Part shown: piece by piece, positions 32,299 through 42,703 of the stretch
How positions within the stretch are numbered: the first letter of the stretch is position 1
How the letters are laid out: each line of letters begins with the position of its first letter
NCBI GenBank assembly: GCA_910574455.1
Contig: CAJSYZ010000012.1
Coordinates: 2,757,785-2,821,784 of the forward strand
DNA from: Trichaptum fuscoviolaceum
Taxonomy: Eukaryota; Basidiomycota; Agaricomycetes; Hymenochaetales; Trichaptaceae
DNA: 64,000 nt
Reading direction: 5' to 3'
Notes under the pieces: generated by a model
Database searches by the model: none
Told to the model about the DNA's origin: nothing
What the model saw: only the letters and a program-made list of their open reading frames with translations
Made by a program: the position numbers and the translations under genes

Positions 32299-33682
32299 AT
32301 GCCAAAGCGTCCCCACCCTCCCTCTCCACCACAAAAGCGGAAGCACAAGAAGTTCAGTGAGTTGTTCCGTTGCGTACTAGATACAGAAGCTGTGTTGACT
32401 TCTTGTCGCAGAGGACCAGAACGAACCTATCCTGAGAAGTAACCCGAATGGAGATGACGTGGACCCCTTCACCCCGTACGCTTTCTCATACATACTCTAA
32501 TAGTAAAAGAAGAGATACGCTAATAATCAAACCCTTTAGTACCCAAACGCCGAAGGGCTCAGCTACGAAGCGGCCTCCATTAACGTCTCCAGTAAGGGAG
32601 CCTTTGAAGCCACGACCGCAGAATCGCACTCCAGTGCCGTCAGGGACTGTGAACTCCGTTAAGAAAGGTGCGGATTCTTTGTGCTTGTCTACGGAGGTTG
32701 CTTTACTTAACTGTCCTTCTTAAAACTAGGCGATGGTGTTCCAGTCTTGAGTGCTCCCAAGCCGGCTGATCATGCTTCCACCTCCGATTCCGCTTCGACT
32801 GCTTCTGCTCGAGCGGGAGTGGTAGGTGCTGGCACAAAGACGCAGCCTTCCAGGCACGCTAAGTCGGAGGCGACGGTTCGTCGTAAATCATCGTTGAAAA
32901 GGACTCCCCGGCCACAGCAGTCTGCCGCTCATCCGTCTGTGTGCACCATCGTGGCGTATATGATTTACCACCTGATAGAAAAGATCAATCCTTACCATCT
33001 TCCCATGAACTTTATTTTCATCGGTCTTCCCGAACACCTACCGCCCTACTTTTCCACGTCGGGATTTTGGTACTACCTCCAACTCAAGCTCACTTGGTTC
33101 TCCGAGAGATATGGCTGGATTACACGGGATCACAAAAGACTGACAGATGTCTTTTACCAACTGTTCTTCCATTTCGCCCTTGCATCGTGGATGATGTCCG
33201 GGTGCAATCACGAACAATTCCGAAAGGCCGGCAAGGTACAACACCTCAGCAACACAGGCTTGGCTGTACAAAACATGTCGGACAAAGTTCGTACAAAAAA
33301 GAGCATGTACGAGCACTACCTTCTTGACGACATTATCGAGTCCTGGTGCAGACCCTGTCTTTCCGATCCCGCGCCCTGGATCGAAGAACAGGTTCGGGAG
33401 TCCATCATTCAGGGAGGTAGAGGCCCAACACGCGAACTCTTGCAAATGGGCCGCGTCAAGCACCTCGCTTACGCAGTTGACCTGTTTCTTAGTTATTGCA
33501 AAACATACCCGGATGGTCTCGCGCAAGCAGTCAATATTGAGGAGCATATGGATGCGAAGACTCTTTATCAAGTTGAAGATACTGCAGAGAACCGTATCGA
33601 GCTGTCGAAGATGTTCCCTGTCCATGACAAGGCTGAGCAGGATTCGAACCGGAAACGATCAACAACTCGGTCTGCACGATGA
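32299..33682 (+). CDS. Family X, short form, left-arm copy
   Basis: Exons 32299-32356, 32412-32475, 32540-32667 and 32730-33682 give 400 residues. The N-terminus is strongly basic and proline-rich (K-R-K-H-K-K), suggesting nuclear targeting. Residues about 40-160 are Ser/Pro/Lys-rich and probably disordered. The C-terminal 220 residues form the conserved domain: a hydrophobic helix T-I-V-A-Y-M-I-Y-H-L-I, then W-Y-Y-L-Q-L-K-L-T, V-F-Y-Q-L-F-F-H-F-A-L-A-S-W-M, K-A-G-K, P-W-I-E-E, L-A-Y-A-V-D-L-F-L-S-Y. It lacks the tandem exons of the 22748 gene. It converges on EFM7-like with about 210 bp between stop codons. Unknown family, possibly lineage-specific. Confidence 0.8.
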
Positions 33683-33895
33683 GGAAGATGGGCATTTCAT
33701 TCTTTGATTTCATTTCGGTTTCACGCTATGTACTCTCTTAATCCGACTGTCTTTTATGTATATAATTTTAATCTTTGTTTGTATTTATATAGTACAACAA
33801 CATGCAACACAGTTAGCCTATCAATATACACCTTTGATGATTCAGATGCGTCTGTCCGTGTTCGAACAGCCGCAACAATTGGGTCCTTTCTGAAG

Positions 33896-34969
33896 CTATG
33901 AAAGAGTCAACTTCCATCCATGGACAGTCGCTCGCACTTCCTCCTCTCCAGGGTCATCCGGGAACATAGGCTGACAAGAGGGGTCAATTTCAAAGCCAAC
34001 TGATAGAACGAGATAACGTACGTCAAACCTCTCCTCTAAGATCTTCTCGCATACCCATCCTGCCTCGCGCGCTTTCGCGAAGAATTCAAGGTCTCGAGAC
34101 GCAAGATGCGGACGATGGTGAGAATAGAAGACGAGAACACATGGTGGGTCGGCCTCTGCAGTAGATGAGGGGCGTCTGATTGTGAGAGAGCAGGTACGAA
34201 GCAGGGCGTCGTGCTGTATCAGATCAGTATAAGTAGTAGATGGAAAATAAGCTGAGAAAGCGCTGCGCACCTGAGAATGATTGAAGATCAGATCCGATAG
34301 GATGATCAAATCATATTTGTCTCCTTCTGGCGAGGCTGCAGAAAGAAGTTTGTCTACAGGCGTGCCCCAGATGTAGCCAAGCACATCGATACGACTTTGA
34401 GACTCGGGTGAAATGTTATGGGAAACATTTAGCGACAGGTTGTCAAGCAGAATTTGGTCGGGGTAGTCTGTTAGAACCGTCTTGAACGAACAGAATGAGA
34501 TATCTACTAACAAACATGATTGTTGATCACGCACCTTCCTCGCTCCATTCAGCACAGTCACAAGTCCCGGAAGCCCTCCCCCCGCACCGAGCTCAAGAAC
34601 GTTCTTCCCCCTATACAATGTCGAACTGCGATCTAAGTAGGTTGCGAAGGCGCGAGCTGCATTCCAGCTATGCTAAATCACTTTGCATCAGATAAAGAAG
34701 TTCGCGAGTTCCTGCGATGAGAGCACGTACAGGTGGTGGGCCCACAGAGGATGCGAACCGACGAGCCTGATCTCTATCTGTTTCCAGGAGTTTTGCTCGC
34801 CGTCGTTGACGTTCGTTCGAGTGTAGGTAGCCGTACTTGACTTAGGCGTAGGTGGCCTTGGAGGTTCCTAGCCTACGAATCAGTATTAGAGGTTAGACAC
34901 CAAAGTATAATGACTTACCACAAAGACTTGCCCAAGACCCAACTCATCCTCGTCGTCGTTGTCCAACAT
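33896..34969 (-). CDS. EFM7: EFM7/NNT1-type protein methyltransferase, left-arm copy
   Basis: Five exons (34969-34919, 34867-34731, 34667-34535, 34480-34271, 34213-33896), 282 residues. A short acidic start (D-N-D-D-E-D-E-L) is followed by P-P-R-P-P-T-P, then S-H-P-L-W-A-H-H-L-W-N-A-A-R. SAM-binding motif I is V-L-E-L-G-A-G-G-G-L-P-G at residues 86-97, followed by T-D-Y-P-D, G-Y-I-W-G and L-I-I-L-S-D-L-I-F-N-H-S-Q. This order is that of the yeast Efm7/Nnt1 seven-beta-strand methyltransferases, which methylate the N-terminus and adjacent lysine of elongation factor 1A; older annotation calls them nicotinamide N-methyltransferase. The substrate in this fungus is inferred. A 169-bp divergent promoter is shared with the MYND gene. 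Confidence 0.8.
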
Positions 34970-35138
34970 GTTGCACGGCACCTTGGTCAAAAAAGCGACG
35001 ACGTGACTCGGACGAGTCACGTGGATTTACTCCGAACCTGAGGCACGATCATGTGATTCGGCGCGTGTTGACTCGGCCGGGTGTCTTTCAAGTTTCAACT
35101 CATCGTTGTCTTTTACTTACTATCCCTCGATCCTCAAG
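34970..35138. promoter_or_regulatory. Bidirectional promoter with a 22-bp perfect inverted repeat
   Basis: The 169 bp separate EFM7-like (minus) from the MYND gene (plus). At 35001-35022, ACGTGACTCG and CGAGTCACGT are exact reverse complements separated by GA. Each arm joins a GAGTCA (bZIP/Gcn4-like) half to an ACGTGA/TCACGT core that extends to CACGTG on one side, so it could bind bZIP or bHLH dimers. Confidence 0.6.
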
Positions 35139-37325
35139 ATGGTACCCAGTACTCAAAACAACAAGTCCGTAACTCTGACGCTTCCTTATGTATCAACCAA
35201 GGAGGTAGGATTGCTCCTCTCAACATACTATCCTTTCTTTGAGGCTAACGTATCACAGATGATCGATAAAGCAAGAAACGGCTCGTACGATCATCTTGCT
35301 GCGCTAGCATCCATGACTTGCGACGAGGAATCTATCCCAGAGAACCTCTATATGAACATTTTTGGCCTAGCTGCCGAATACATTGAGAGACCCCTTCCCT
35401 CAAAGGGCGACTACTCTCCTCACGCGCTCCGGCTGGCCCAGTTTGTCTGCTGCTCCTTCCGAGTCACTCGAAATCTGCCCTCCAAGGCCTTTGAGGAGTG
35501 TAGAATAGCGGAAGGTCTTCTGCGAATATGGCCGAACGCTTTTACTTGGGCGCATTATCTTCGGTTGGCCATAACCTATATACACAAACACCATCTGGAC
35601 GATGACGGAGAAGAGATGAGCAGAGAGTTCGCAGCAGGGATCTCAGCACTCCTGGTGGCGACCAGCAACTGTAAGCAGACGGCCGAAAAGTACATCGCGG
35701 ACGAAAAGGTTTTTAGCTTCGTTTCGGAGTTCTGGGCGGCGAGGAATGTGATCCAAGACGTAGCAAAGGAGGCGGCAAACGCTATGAATGCCTTCCATAA
35801 CCTTGGGGACGAGTGTTTGCGCCCTCTGTTTGACAGCTTTGAGGCCCGGTTCAATTCCTTTCATGAGGTTGTCACCCTCGCAAAAATTCGTGCACGTGAC
35901 GCGCTCTGCGATATGGATTTAGAATCGATGTCGGCTCATTATGGTTTCTTGTTTATGATGACGCACGAACTATGCTTGAACTCAACCCGAAAAGCGGCTT
36001 TGGACGAGGACTTCATCTCACTCATTCTGAATACCATGTCTATTCTACTCGATGCAACATACCGGAGTTTTGGCGATCGATACCTCCCCCTGGTGCTCTG
36101 CATAAGAATGACTTCGTCCATTTACTCCTTATTAGACGCGGGTGGGTCTTACATTCCTCAGGGCTTTCAGAATGGTCTCATGGAGACGTACCTGAAGATT
36201 GGCGAGATCTACGAGGCTTTAGAGACGAACAGTCGATTGCACGTATCAAGCATGTTCGCGGAAAACATTCCCACCTCTATGCATCTCAAGTCAGTCTTGC
36301 AGGCTGTGCGGCAAGACATGGCAAACTATTCCAGAAAGCAAGAGCATAAACCGTTTCATACCAACACGCTCGGAGGCGTATTCAAAGGCATTTGGCAAGA
36401 CTTCGAGATTCTTATCATGGAACATTCCATTCTGAGGCACATCCACACCCTGGCCATTCAAAGAGATCATGTCTATTGCAGTAATGTAAGCTTATCTATA
36501 TATCTCGTCTTTCCGCCTTTCTCATTGGTCGTATATACATGTATGACAAGGCAGCTTGTGATACGAAGGGCCCGCCTCGTATTTTCATGAAGTGTGCAGG
36601 ATGCCAGCACGCGATCTACTGCTCGCAGAATTGTCAAATAGTATCGTGGAAGGCGAGCCACTCAGTGGAATGCAAAATTATGAAGAAAGAAAATTGTACA
36701 GTACTCCATTGACATATTTAAGCTTATATTGGCTCTAATAAGACTCGCAGCTCACCGATCAGAGATTCCGCGATGCGACAAGAACTACCTCCTGTTCTGG
36801 GCTCTTGTACAGATACGGCGACATCTACCAGCTCTCCGACGAGCGGCTGCGATTCAATTCCCTGGGATACCTTTCGAAAAAATCGCTCTGCACGTAGAGA
36901 TGTTACATTGGCCTATGCCCATACTAATGCATCCTCTGGAACGTTCAAATGAAGACGTGAAGTACGGGAAGGCTAGAGCGGAAGCCATGCACTTCAGGAC
37001 TCACGCTCTGTGTCGAGTCAAGCGAGGTGACGGCGCGGCGACGATGCTCAGTATTCGCTACAAGGACGGACAAGACAGGAGCACAAAATTTTTCGTAGTA
37101 AACCTCGATAAGTCGCCTGTGGCACTGGTAAAACGGAAGAAGCAGGACTGGAAGTCAAAACGCCAGAACGCTGTGGACGAGGAAAAGGCACCCCTTGAGG
37201 CTGTTCCGGATGACGTGGATGGTATCTTGGATCTCGTTCAGAGGACGGCAGCTCGATTGAAGCTGAATACGTGGATACCCGGTCTGATAGAGAGATGTGT
37301 TGACGACTACTTCAAGAAGCATTAG
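35139..37325 (+). CDS. MYND-type zinc-finger protein, left-arm copy
   Basis: Exons 35139-36485, 36551-36695 and 36751-37325 give 688 residues. The ATG at 35139 (M-V-P-S-T-Q) is shared with the right-arm copy; the upstream extension is not. Residues 1-445 are helical and unrecognised. The MYND finger spans the first intron: Y-C-S-N at the end of exon 1, then A-A-C, K-C-A-G-C, Y-C-S-Q-N-C, H-S-V-E-C, giving the C-x4-C ... C-x2-C ... C-x3-C ... H-x3-C ligand set. The C-terminal 190 residues contain P-R-C-D-K-N-Y-L-L-F-W and a K-x-K-R-Q-N basic patch. MYND fingers usually bind proline-rich partners. The last stop codon coincides with the inner limit of palindrome 2 homology. Confidence 0.85.
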
Positions 37326-40039
37326 TCATTCCTACAGGGTATAGCTAAGGTACGTTCACATATATATTCTGTAATTATCTTTGACAATATGCAGACAGTA
37401 CACTTTAATGGAGAACAGGCCTTAGCCCTCGGTACAAAACGACTCATGCTTGCTTATTCTCGCTCATTGACACGCACTCCTCTTTCCTCGAGCTACTAAT
37501 GTCTCTCTTGTGTATATCTATACGGTCTATGAATGATCAATTTCGCTCGCTGATGTCTGTATGTCTACTCCGAACGATTTATCCATGACACCATAACATG
37601 CTGCAAGAACAATAAGCGGTAATCGCATTTCCCCAGAGTAGTCTCGTCATTGTCCCACGAATTGTCTGAAGATAGTGTACTTATGGACAGAAAGTATTGA
37701 TGACGAGGAAGTCACTATGGTGAATGACAGTCAGAAACTGTGAATCGCACAAAGATGATTGAGCCGCTGTCCGCGGAAGACAGATCAATACCACAAGTTA
37801 CGTCCCCAATCTGCGTAGTTCTGCTACCACCTGCAAGTTTCGCTGTAAGTAGGTAAATATCTCGGTGTTGCTAAAATCTAATTTGATACATTGGCTGAAA
37901 CAGAAGTGGAATAAGACGATGCTTGGATACTCGAGTAGTGAAGCACAATCACAGAGCATGACTTGATCTTGTACGCAGTCGTGAATTCATTGTCAGTTTT
38001 TCCCAAGATAGAAGATGATCATTTGTGCTCTTAGGAGGAGGAATTCATAAAAGGTCCAGCGGCTCTCACAGCACCGATAAATGGAAAATCGTGGCACACT
38101 AGAGTTCTCCGAAATTTCCCCGGATTCGCTCTTCAATAGCTTGATAGCTTCGCGCCTCCGAGAAGTCCGGGAACTCTATTGTGCCTCTCAGCAGATCCTG
38201 AGCTGAGTCTGCATCGATTGGAGCAGTGTGCACGCGCGGACTATTCCTGGAATCCGCAGAGATCCGACGTAGGGTGTAATATGAGCGCGGGATCGTCTGC
38301 AGTGCATGCCTGTGATTTTCAGGTACGAAACTGAGCTTCAGTTGCTGTTACCGTGCGGGGTGGGAACTTCAGCTTTCCAGATCTGAAAGTGGTAAGTCTC
38401 ACAGGAATATTTGGGACTGTAGAAAATGGGTGTGTGTAGTTTGAGCGACCAGTCATGTTTGGTGCATTACAACGAAGGTCTCGTGAGCAGTCATCTCGCG
38501 AAAGAGCAGGCTCTAGGCTTCTAGTAGAATTGGTTCGAGTCTGGCTCTTCGCGTAAATGATACTGTAGTGTTGCAAAAGCCGGAGACTTATGGCAGCATG
38601 CTTTATGGTTCTTGGTTCTTAGTGCTTCTTATTTTTCTATCCTATTTCCAGTCATCTCCAGGGAGACACCAATGTTATTCCTTGCACCTCTCTCACATAT
38701 TCTCTGTCTCTTGGATTAGCTTCCCGTCTGATTCGAGTGTACTTATGCTTCCCAACTTGTGTAATAAAAATTGGAGGCGGAAGCGCGAACGGACGTTGAA
38801 GACTCGAGGTGCGGGAAGGTGCAAGGTTCGTCTTCTTTTGTCTTTCTTGAGAACGCCACGAGGCCGTTAGAAACGTTATTTACCCCGCAGTCTCAGTAAC
38901 GTACACGCCCGGGCCATAATATTATGGAAGTTTTCCTTTAGGTCGAATGCTTGATTCAGTGACGTTTGATGCCGCGGCTTCTTGACACTTGAGTTCAGCT
39001 TTGTAGTGCCTTTAACTTGTCATCAGATTACTTGATTGTCTGCTTCATAGATTCGCAGCGAATTTATATTCCCTATGTGTACACGGCTATACATAGCTCG
39101 GTGTTTAGTGGCCATTGGAATAGGCTAAACTTCTACATACAGTATATGTGGTGTATCATGAGACTAAGTACTAAACATCGAGAATGCCTTGATAGATTAA
39201 CAGACTTCAGGAGAACGGTATGCCGACTTTTATATAGATTCCTTCGAATACACTTAGCCGTAAACAAGTCCGCATACAAGTAGTGCCATAAGTCTAAGCT
39301 GGAAGGACTCACGGAGTGAGTGCGCAGACTCGCGGCGAAGCGGGTGCACACACGTGTCACACCAATGTCACGCGTCGAGACGCTTGCCGGCGTGCGTCGT
39401 CTCTTCACCATCGACCACGATGACGATGGCCACAGCACAACAACCGCACCTCAAGACCTCAAGACTTTTGCAGCCCACCCACCCGCACCTAAACCTTTTG
39501 CTGCTTGTCGACCAGCTGGCAGGATGCCTTGGGGTGTGACTTGATGCCCCCTCGGCAGCCCCAGGTTCAAGTTGCTCTGGAGTGATTTTCACAGACTGTG
39601 CATCTCTCTAGAGCCACACTGCCTTCCAGCGGGTCCTTGCTAAAGGAGACTAAGCTGTTCTGGCGTGCGAGAGCGACGAGGAGAGAGTGGAACAGTCATG
39701 TTCTGTGCTCTGTTCTGCTTTAGTAACCCCACCTTCTGCACTCACTTTTCCTCCTCATCGCAGATTAAGGACTTGCAATCCACCACAAAGACTTGGGGAT
39801 ATGCGACTTCTTATACATAGTTTATCGCAACAGAAGCTTGGGCCCAGTTAAGGTGGACTGTATCTCTTCAAGTACTCAGTACTCAAGTTTGACTGGAAGA
39901 TACACAATCATCTACCTTTGTTTTCGAATGGAATCCAACAAAACGTTTCTGTCGCACTAGCTGTTATTTTGGTTATGAATTCAGGCGAAGCAGTATAAGT
40001 GTTCATCATAGGGTATCACCGTCTGACGCGCATTGGCTC

Positions 40040-40170
40040 TCCAGTGGGCTCTTCCACGCCATTGTCACGTTCCGATGAAGTCAACTGGTATCTCTATTCT
40101 GTGATGTTCAGGGGCTTCGGTAGTCCAAGCCAATTTTCGTACAATTTTCAACTCGAAATCACCGAATATC
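40040..40170 (-). pseudogene. Relic of kinase-like gene exon 2
   Basis: The reverse strand reads V-E-N-C-T-K-I-G-x-D-Y, then after a frame change I-E-I-P-V-D-F-I-G, matching V-E-S-C-T-K-V-G-P-D-Y and I-E-I-P-V-D-F-I-G near the start of exon 2 in the kinase-like genes. Nothing downstream is recognisable. Confidence 0.6.
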
Positions 40171-41037
40171 TTTTTTCGCCTGTAGAACTTCTGAGTTAGA
40201 ATTGGTAGCAAATAATCACTCCGAACTTACCAAAGCCTTAACTGAGGACCTCATGGCCGTAATTCGAGAACGAGAGTACGCGCAATTATCGGCGCCGGCG
40301 AGTCAAGGAACAAACATAAACAAATATCCGCAAGTTGGGGCTCAGCCTGTTCGAACCAACTTGAAGCTGACCACAGACGACGCCAATTCTTTCAACGACT
40401 TCACTGTTTCTCTAAAGGCTTAGGGCTACCTGAATGGAAAACGGACTTCTTCGACTTTCCGTGGAGAATTGCACGAATATGGGGAATGGCATTGTGAGGT
40501 TTGGTCCAATGGCATCTGCGCACCATTGCAGTACGGATCTGACAAGCATTCCTGATTCCTGAAGCATCGCTCTACAAGGGCCGAGTTTGGATAAAACGTA
40601 GACTGGGTTCAAATGGCTGCCTTCTAACTGGACCGTAAACACCAAGACCTTGCTCCGTCGTCAGGGTGTATTACACCGTACGTATGTTGTCTGTGTTGTC
40701 TTTGAAGCTTCTTCGATAAGCCCTTCATTTACCTGACTAACTGCTGTGTAGGTTGAGTTTAACTGACGCCCTGGCCTCGTCTTAGGGTAAGTTAGATTCA
40801 CCTTATGCCTATGATATCGGTCATCGCTTGTTACAGGCGAGTCGTTAACACCTTTCATATGCTGACGTCTCCTTCTTGTCATCTAGCTCTCGAGCAAGAA
40901 TTACAAAAAAGGACACGTAATTTCTTTTTGTCTGGGATTACTGATAGGATCCGTAAAGATCGGCCATGAGACGGAAGAGCAGGTAAGTAAATATTAGCTG
41001 CGTTAGGCTTTTCTATCTCGCTATCTCTTCCTGACAG

Positions 41038-41046
41038 TATAAAAGG
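41038..41046 (+). promoter_or_regulatory. TATA box of the SDR gene
   Basis: TATAAAAGG, 58 bp from the first base of the box to the ATG at 41096. Confidence 0.5.
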
Positions 41047-41095
41047 ACCGCGAAAATTTTGAGGAACAACAAGTTCTCAGATCGATACCTCTCAA

Positions 41096-42044
41096 ATGTC
41101 ATCCGACCTCGCAGGCCAGACAGTTGTCGTCATTGGAGGGTCATCAGGAATTGGCTATGGCGTCGCAAAGGCAGCGTTGCTCGAGCGGGCCGCTCATGTC
41201 ATAATCGGCTCCTCGTCTAAAGAGAAAGTGCACGATGCTCTCAAGCGTCTGAAGGCTGACATTGCGGGTGCTTCAGTGCCGGGCGTGATCTCAGGAGATG
41301 TGATCGATGGCAAGGCCGAAGATTCCGTGAAGGCGTTCTTCGACAAACTCGGAGAGGTTGATCATCTGGTGTGGACAAGTGGAGACAAGCCGCGCTTGGG
41401 AGACAACGGTTTGGACGTTGGTAAAGGTGAGCTAGGATTCCTGTCACGGCATGAAAGCTTCTGACTGCTGCACCGCCCAGACATACTGGATGTTCGTTTC
41501 TGGGGCGCAGCAGCTGCAGCGAAGGCAGCGAAGATCCGTAAGGGTGGTTCTGTGACATTCACCTCCGGTAAATCGCTCAGACTTCATCAATTCACGTACT
41601 TGCTGATGAGTGCTTAGGAACGGCTCTTCTGAAGCCTCCTCCTGGATGGTCGCTAGCTACTGCTGTGTCTGGCGCAGTGGACGCGTTCACGCGAGGGCTG
41701 GCTGTAGATATGGCTCCTATCCGCGTGAACAGTGTTTGCCCTGGGCCCGTCAAGACCGAGGTGAGCTTGAAACCTATATACTGTTTTCATATTCAGCTTA
41801 TCATGCAACCAAACAGTTTTGGGATGCATTCCCTCCGGAGGCGCTTTCGAAGATGTTGGTAGAAGAGACCCTTCTTGTGAAGCATGTCGCTGGGCCCGAT
41901 GAGATTGCGGAAGCATATGTGTTCCTTATGAAGTACGTCATTGGTCATCGAAAGGTCGAGTTGTAAGCGCTGACAAGATCTTTAAGATGCAAATACATTA
42001 CCGGCCAGAGAATCGAGGTAGATGGCGGCGCTAAGTATGTGTAA
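41096..42044 (+). CDS. Atypical short-chain dehydrogenase/reductase
   Basis: Exons 41096-41426, 41481-41567, 41618-41760, 41817-41932 and 41987-42044 give 244 residues. The Rossmann dinucleotide motif is V-V-I-G-G-S-S-G-I-G (residues 11-20). The later landmarks are I-R-V-N-S-V-C-P-G-P-V-K-T-E and a C-terminal I-T-G-Q-R-I-E-V-D-G-G, all classical SDR. The usual N-N-A-G is replaced by W-T-S-G, and the Y-x-x-x-K active site is replaced by T-A-V-S-G in the otherwise matching helix (A-V-D-A-F-T-R-G-L-A-V-D). Cofactor binding is likely kept, but the standard catalytic Tyr and Lys are missing. Such Tyr-less SDRs occur in fungi. Substrate unknown. It is single-copy in the palindrome centre. Confidence 0.85.
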
Positions 42045-42703
42045 ATCGTGGGGTTGTCACAAGGAAGGGACAAATCAGGCTTATAGTGTTTGGTGTTATA
42101 AGTCACCTTGTTCGTGATTAGTCTTGTGAAGTGTAGAGGTTTGTGAATAGAGAATGATTAGTGCATTATGTCCAGCTAAGTCACGGCGCTGCAAGCTACA
42201 TTTGACAAGAATGAGTGACCGACAACTTGCGAAACTAAATTATGACAGTCTCAGCGGGTTTAGAGATATGAATAATAATTCGTCAGAAACACCAGTGGAC
42301 AAACAAAAAGAGTGCTACATTGGTTAACTTACTTGCCAGAGTTCCCTTCATCCTCGGTTTCGATTTATAGAAAACATCTTAATAGGCGAAGCAGTAGAAT
42401 CCTGTTCTCAAGCACGGCCAACCTTCATTTCTCAATTATACGCAAAGCACAAGGAAGGTACAATGGAAACGGCAATAGCAATGTTGATTGCATTCGACTA
42501 GCAAAGGATCACATGAAATACAAATTTGCGAGCGACAACAGATAATGAAGATGCGGCGCGAATGAATAGGATTTTTCGCTCTCCACACATCGACATGGTA
42601 AATGGTAACGATGATGATGACAATACAATCCGCGTTCATTTTCAAATGATACATGTTCCTATAAGATAACAAAAGCTGTTCGTGAACTCAGGCTAAGCGC
42701 ACA
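42045..42703. other. Intergenic between convergent SDR and regulator
   Basis: AT-rich, no gene seen. Confidence 0.4.

Larger units (their letters stand above)
26940..35770 (+). repeat. Palindrome 2, left near-identical arm (8.8 kb)
   Basis: Inverted match of about 54310-63070, covering exon 1 of the MLKL-like gene, both kinase-like genes, family X, EFM7-like and the first half of the MYND gene, with intergenic DNA included. Edges were judged by eye from where substitutions become dense: near 26940 in the MLKL-like gene and near 35770 in the MYND gene. Confidence 0.85.
37326..41095. other. Gene-poor spacer with relics
   Basis: No intact gene is seen over 3.8 kb. About 38060-38230 is a diverged inverted copy of 50035-50200 (shared CACCGATAAATGG-like and GCTTCGCGCCTCCGAGAAG segments). 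A kinase relic lies at about 40040-40170. The open frame at 40202-40423 is unrecognised. A TATAAAAGG at 41038-41046 belongs to the next gene. Confidence 0.45.

Noticed and set aside
33038..33625. 195-codon antisense frame, also open at 56478-57065
   Set aside because: It is the reverse strand of the conserved C-terminal exon of family X. Its presence in both arms only reflects near-identity of the arms.
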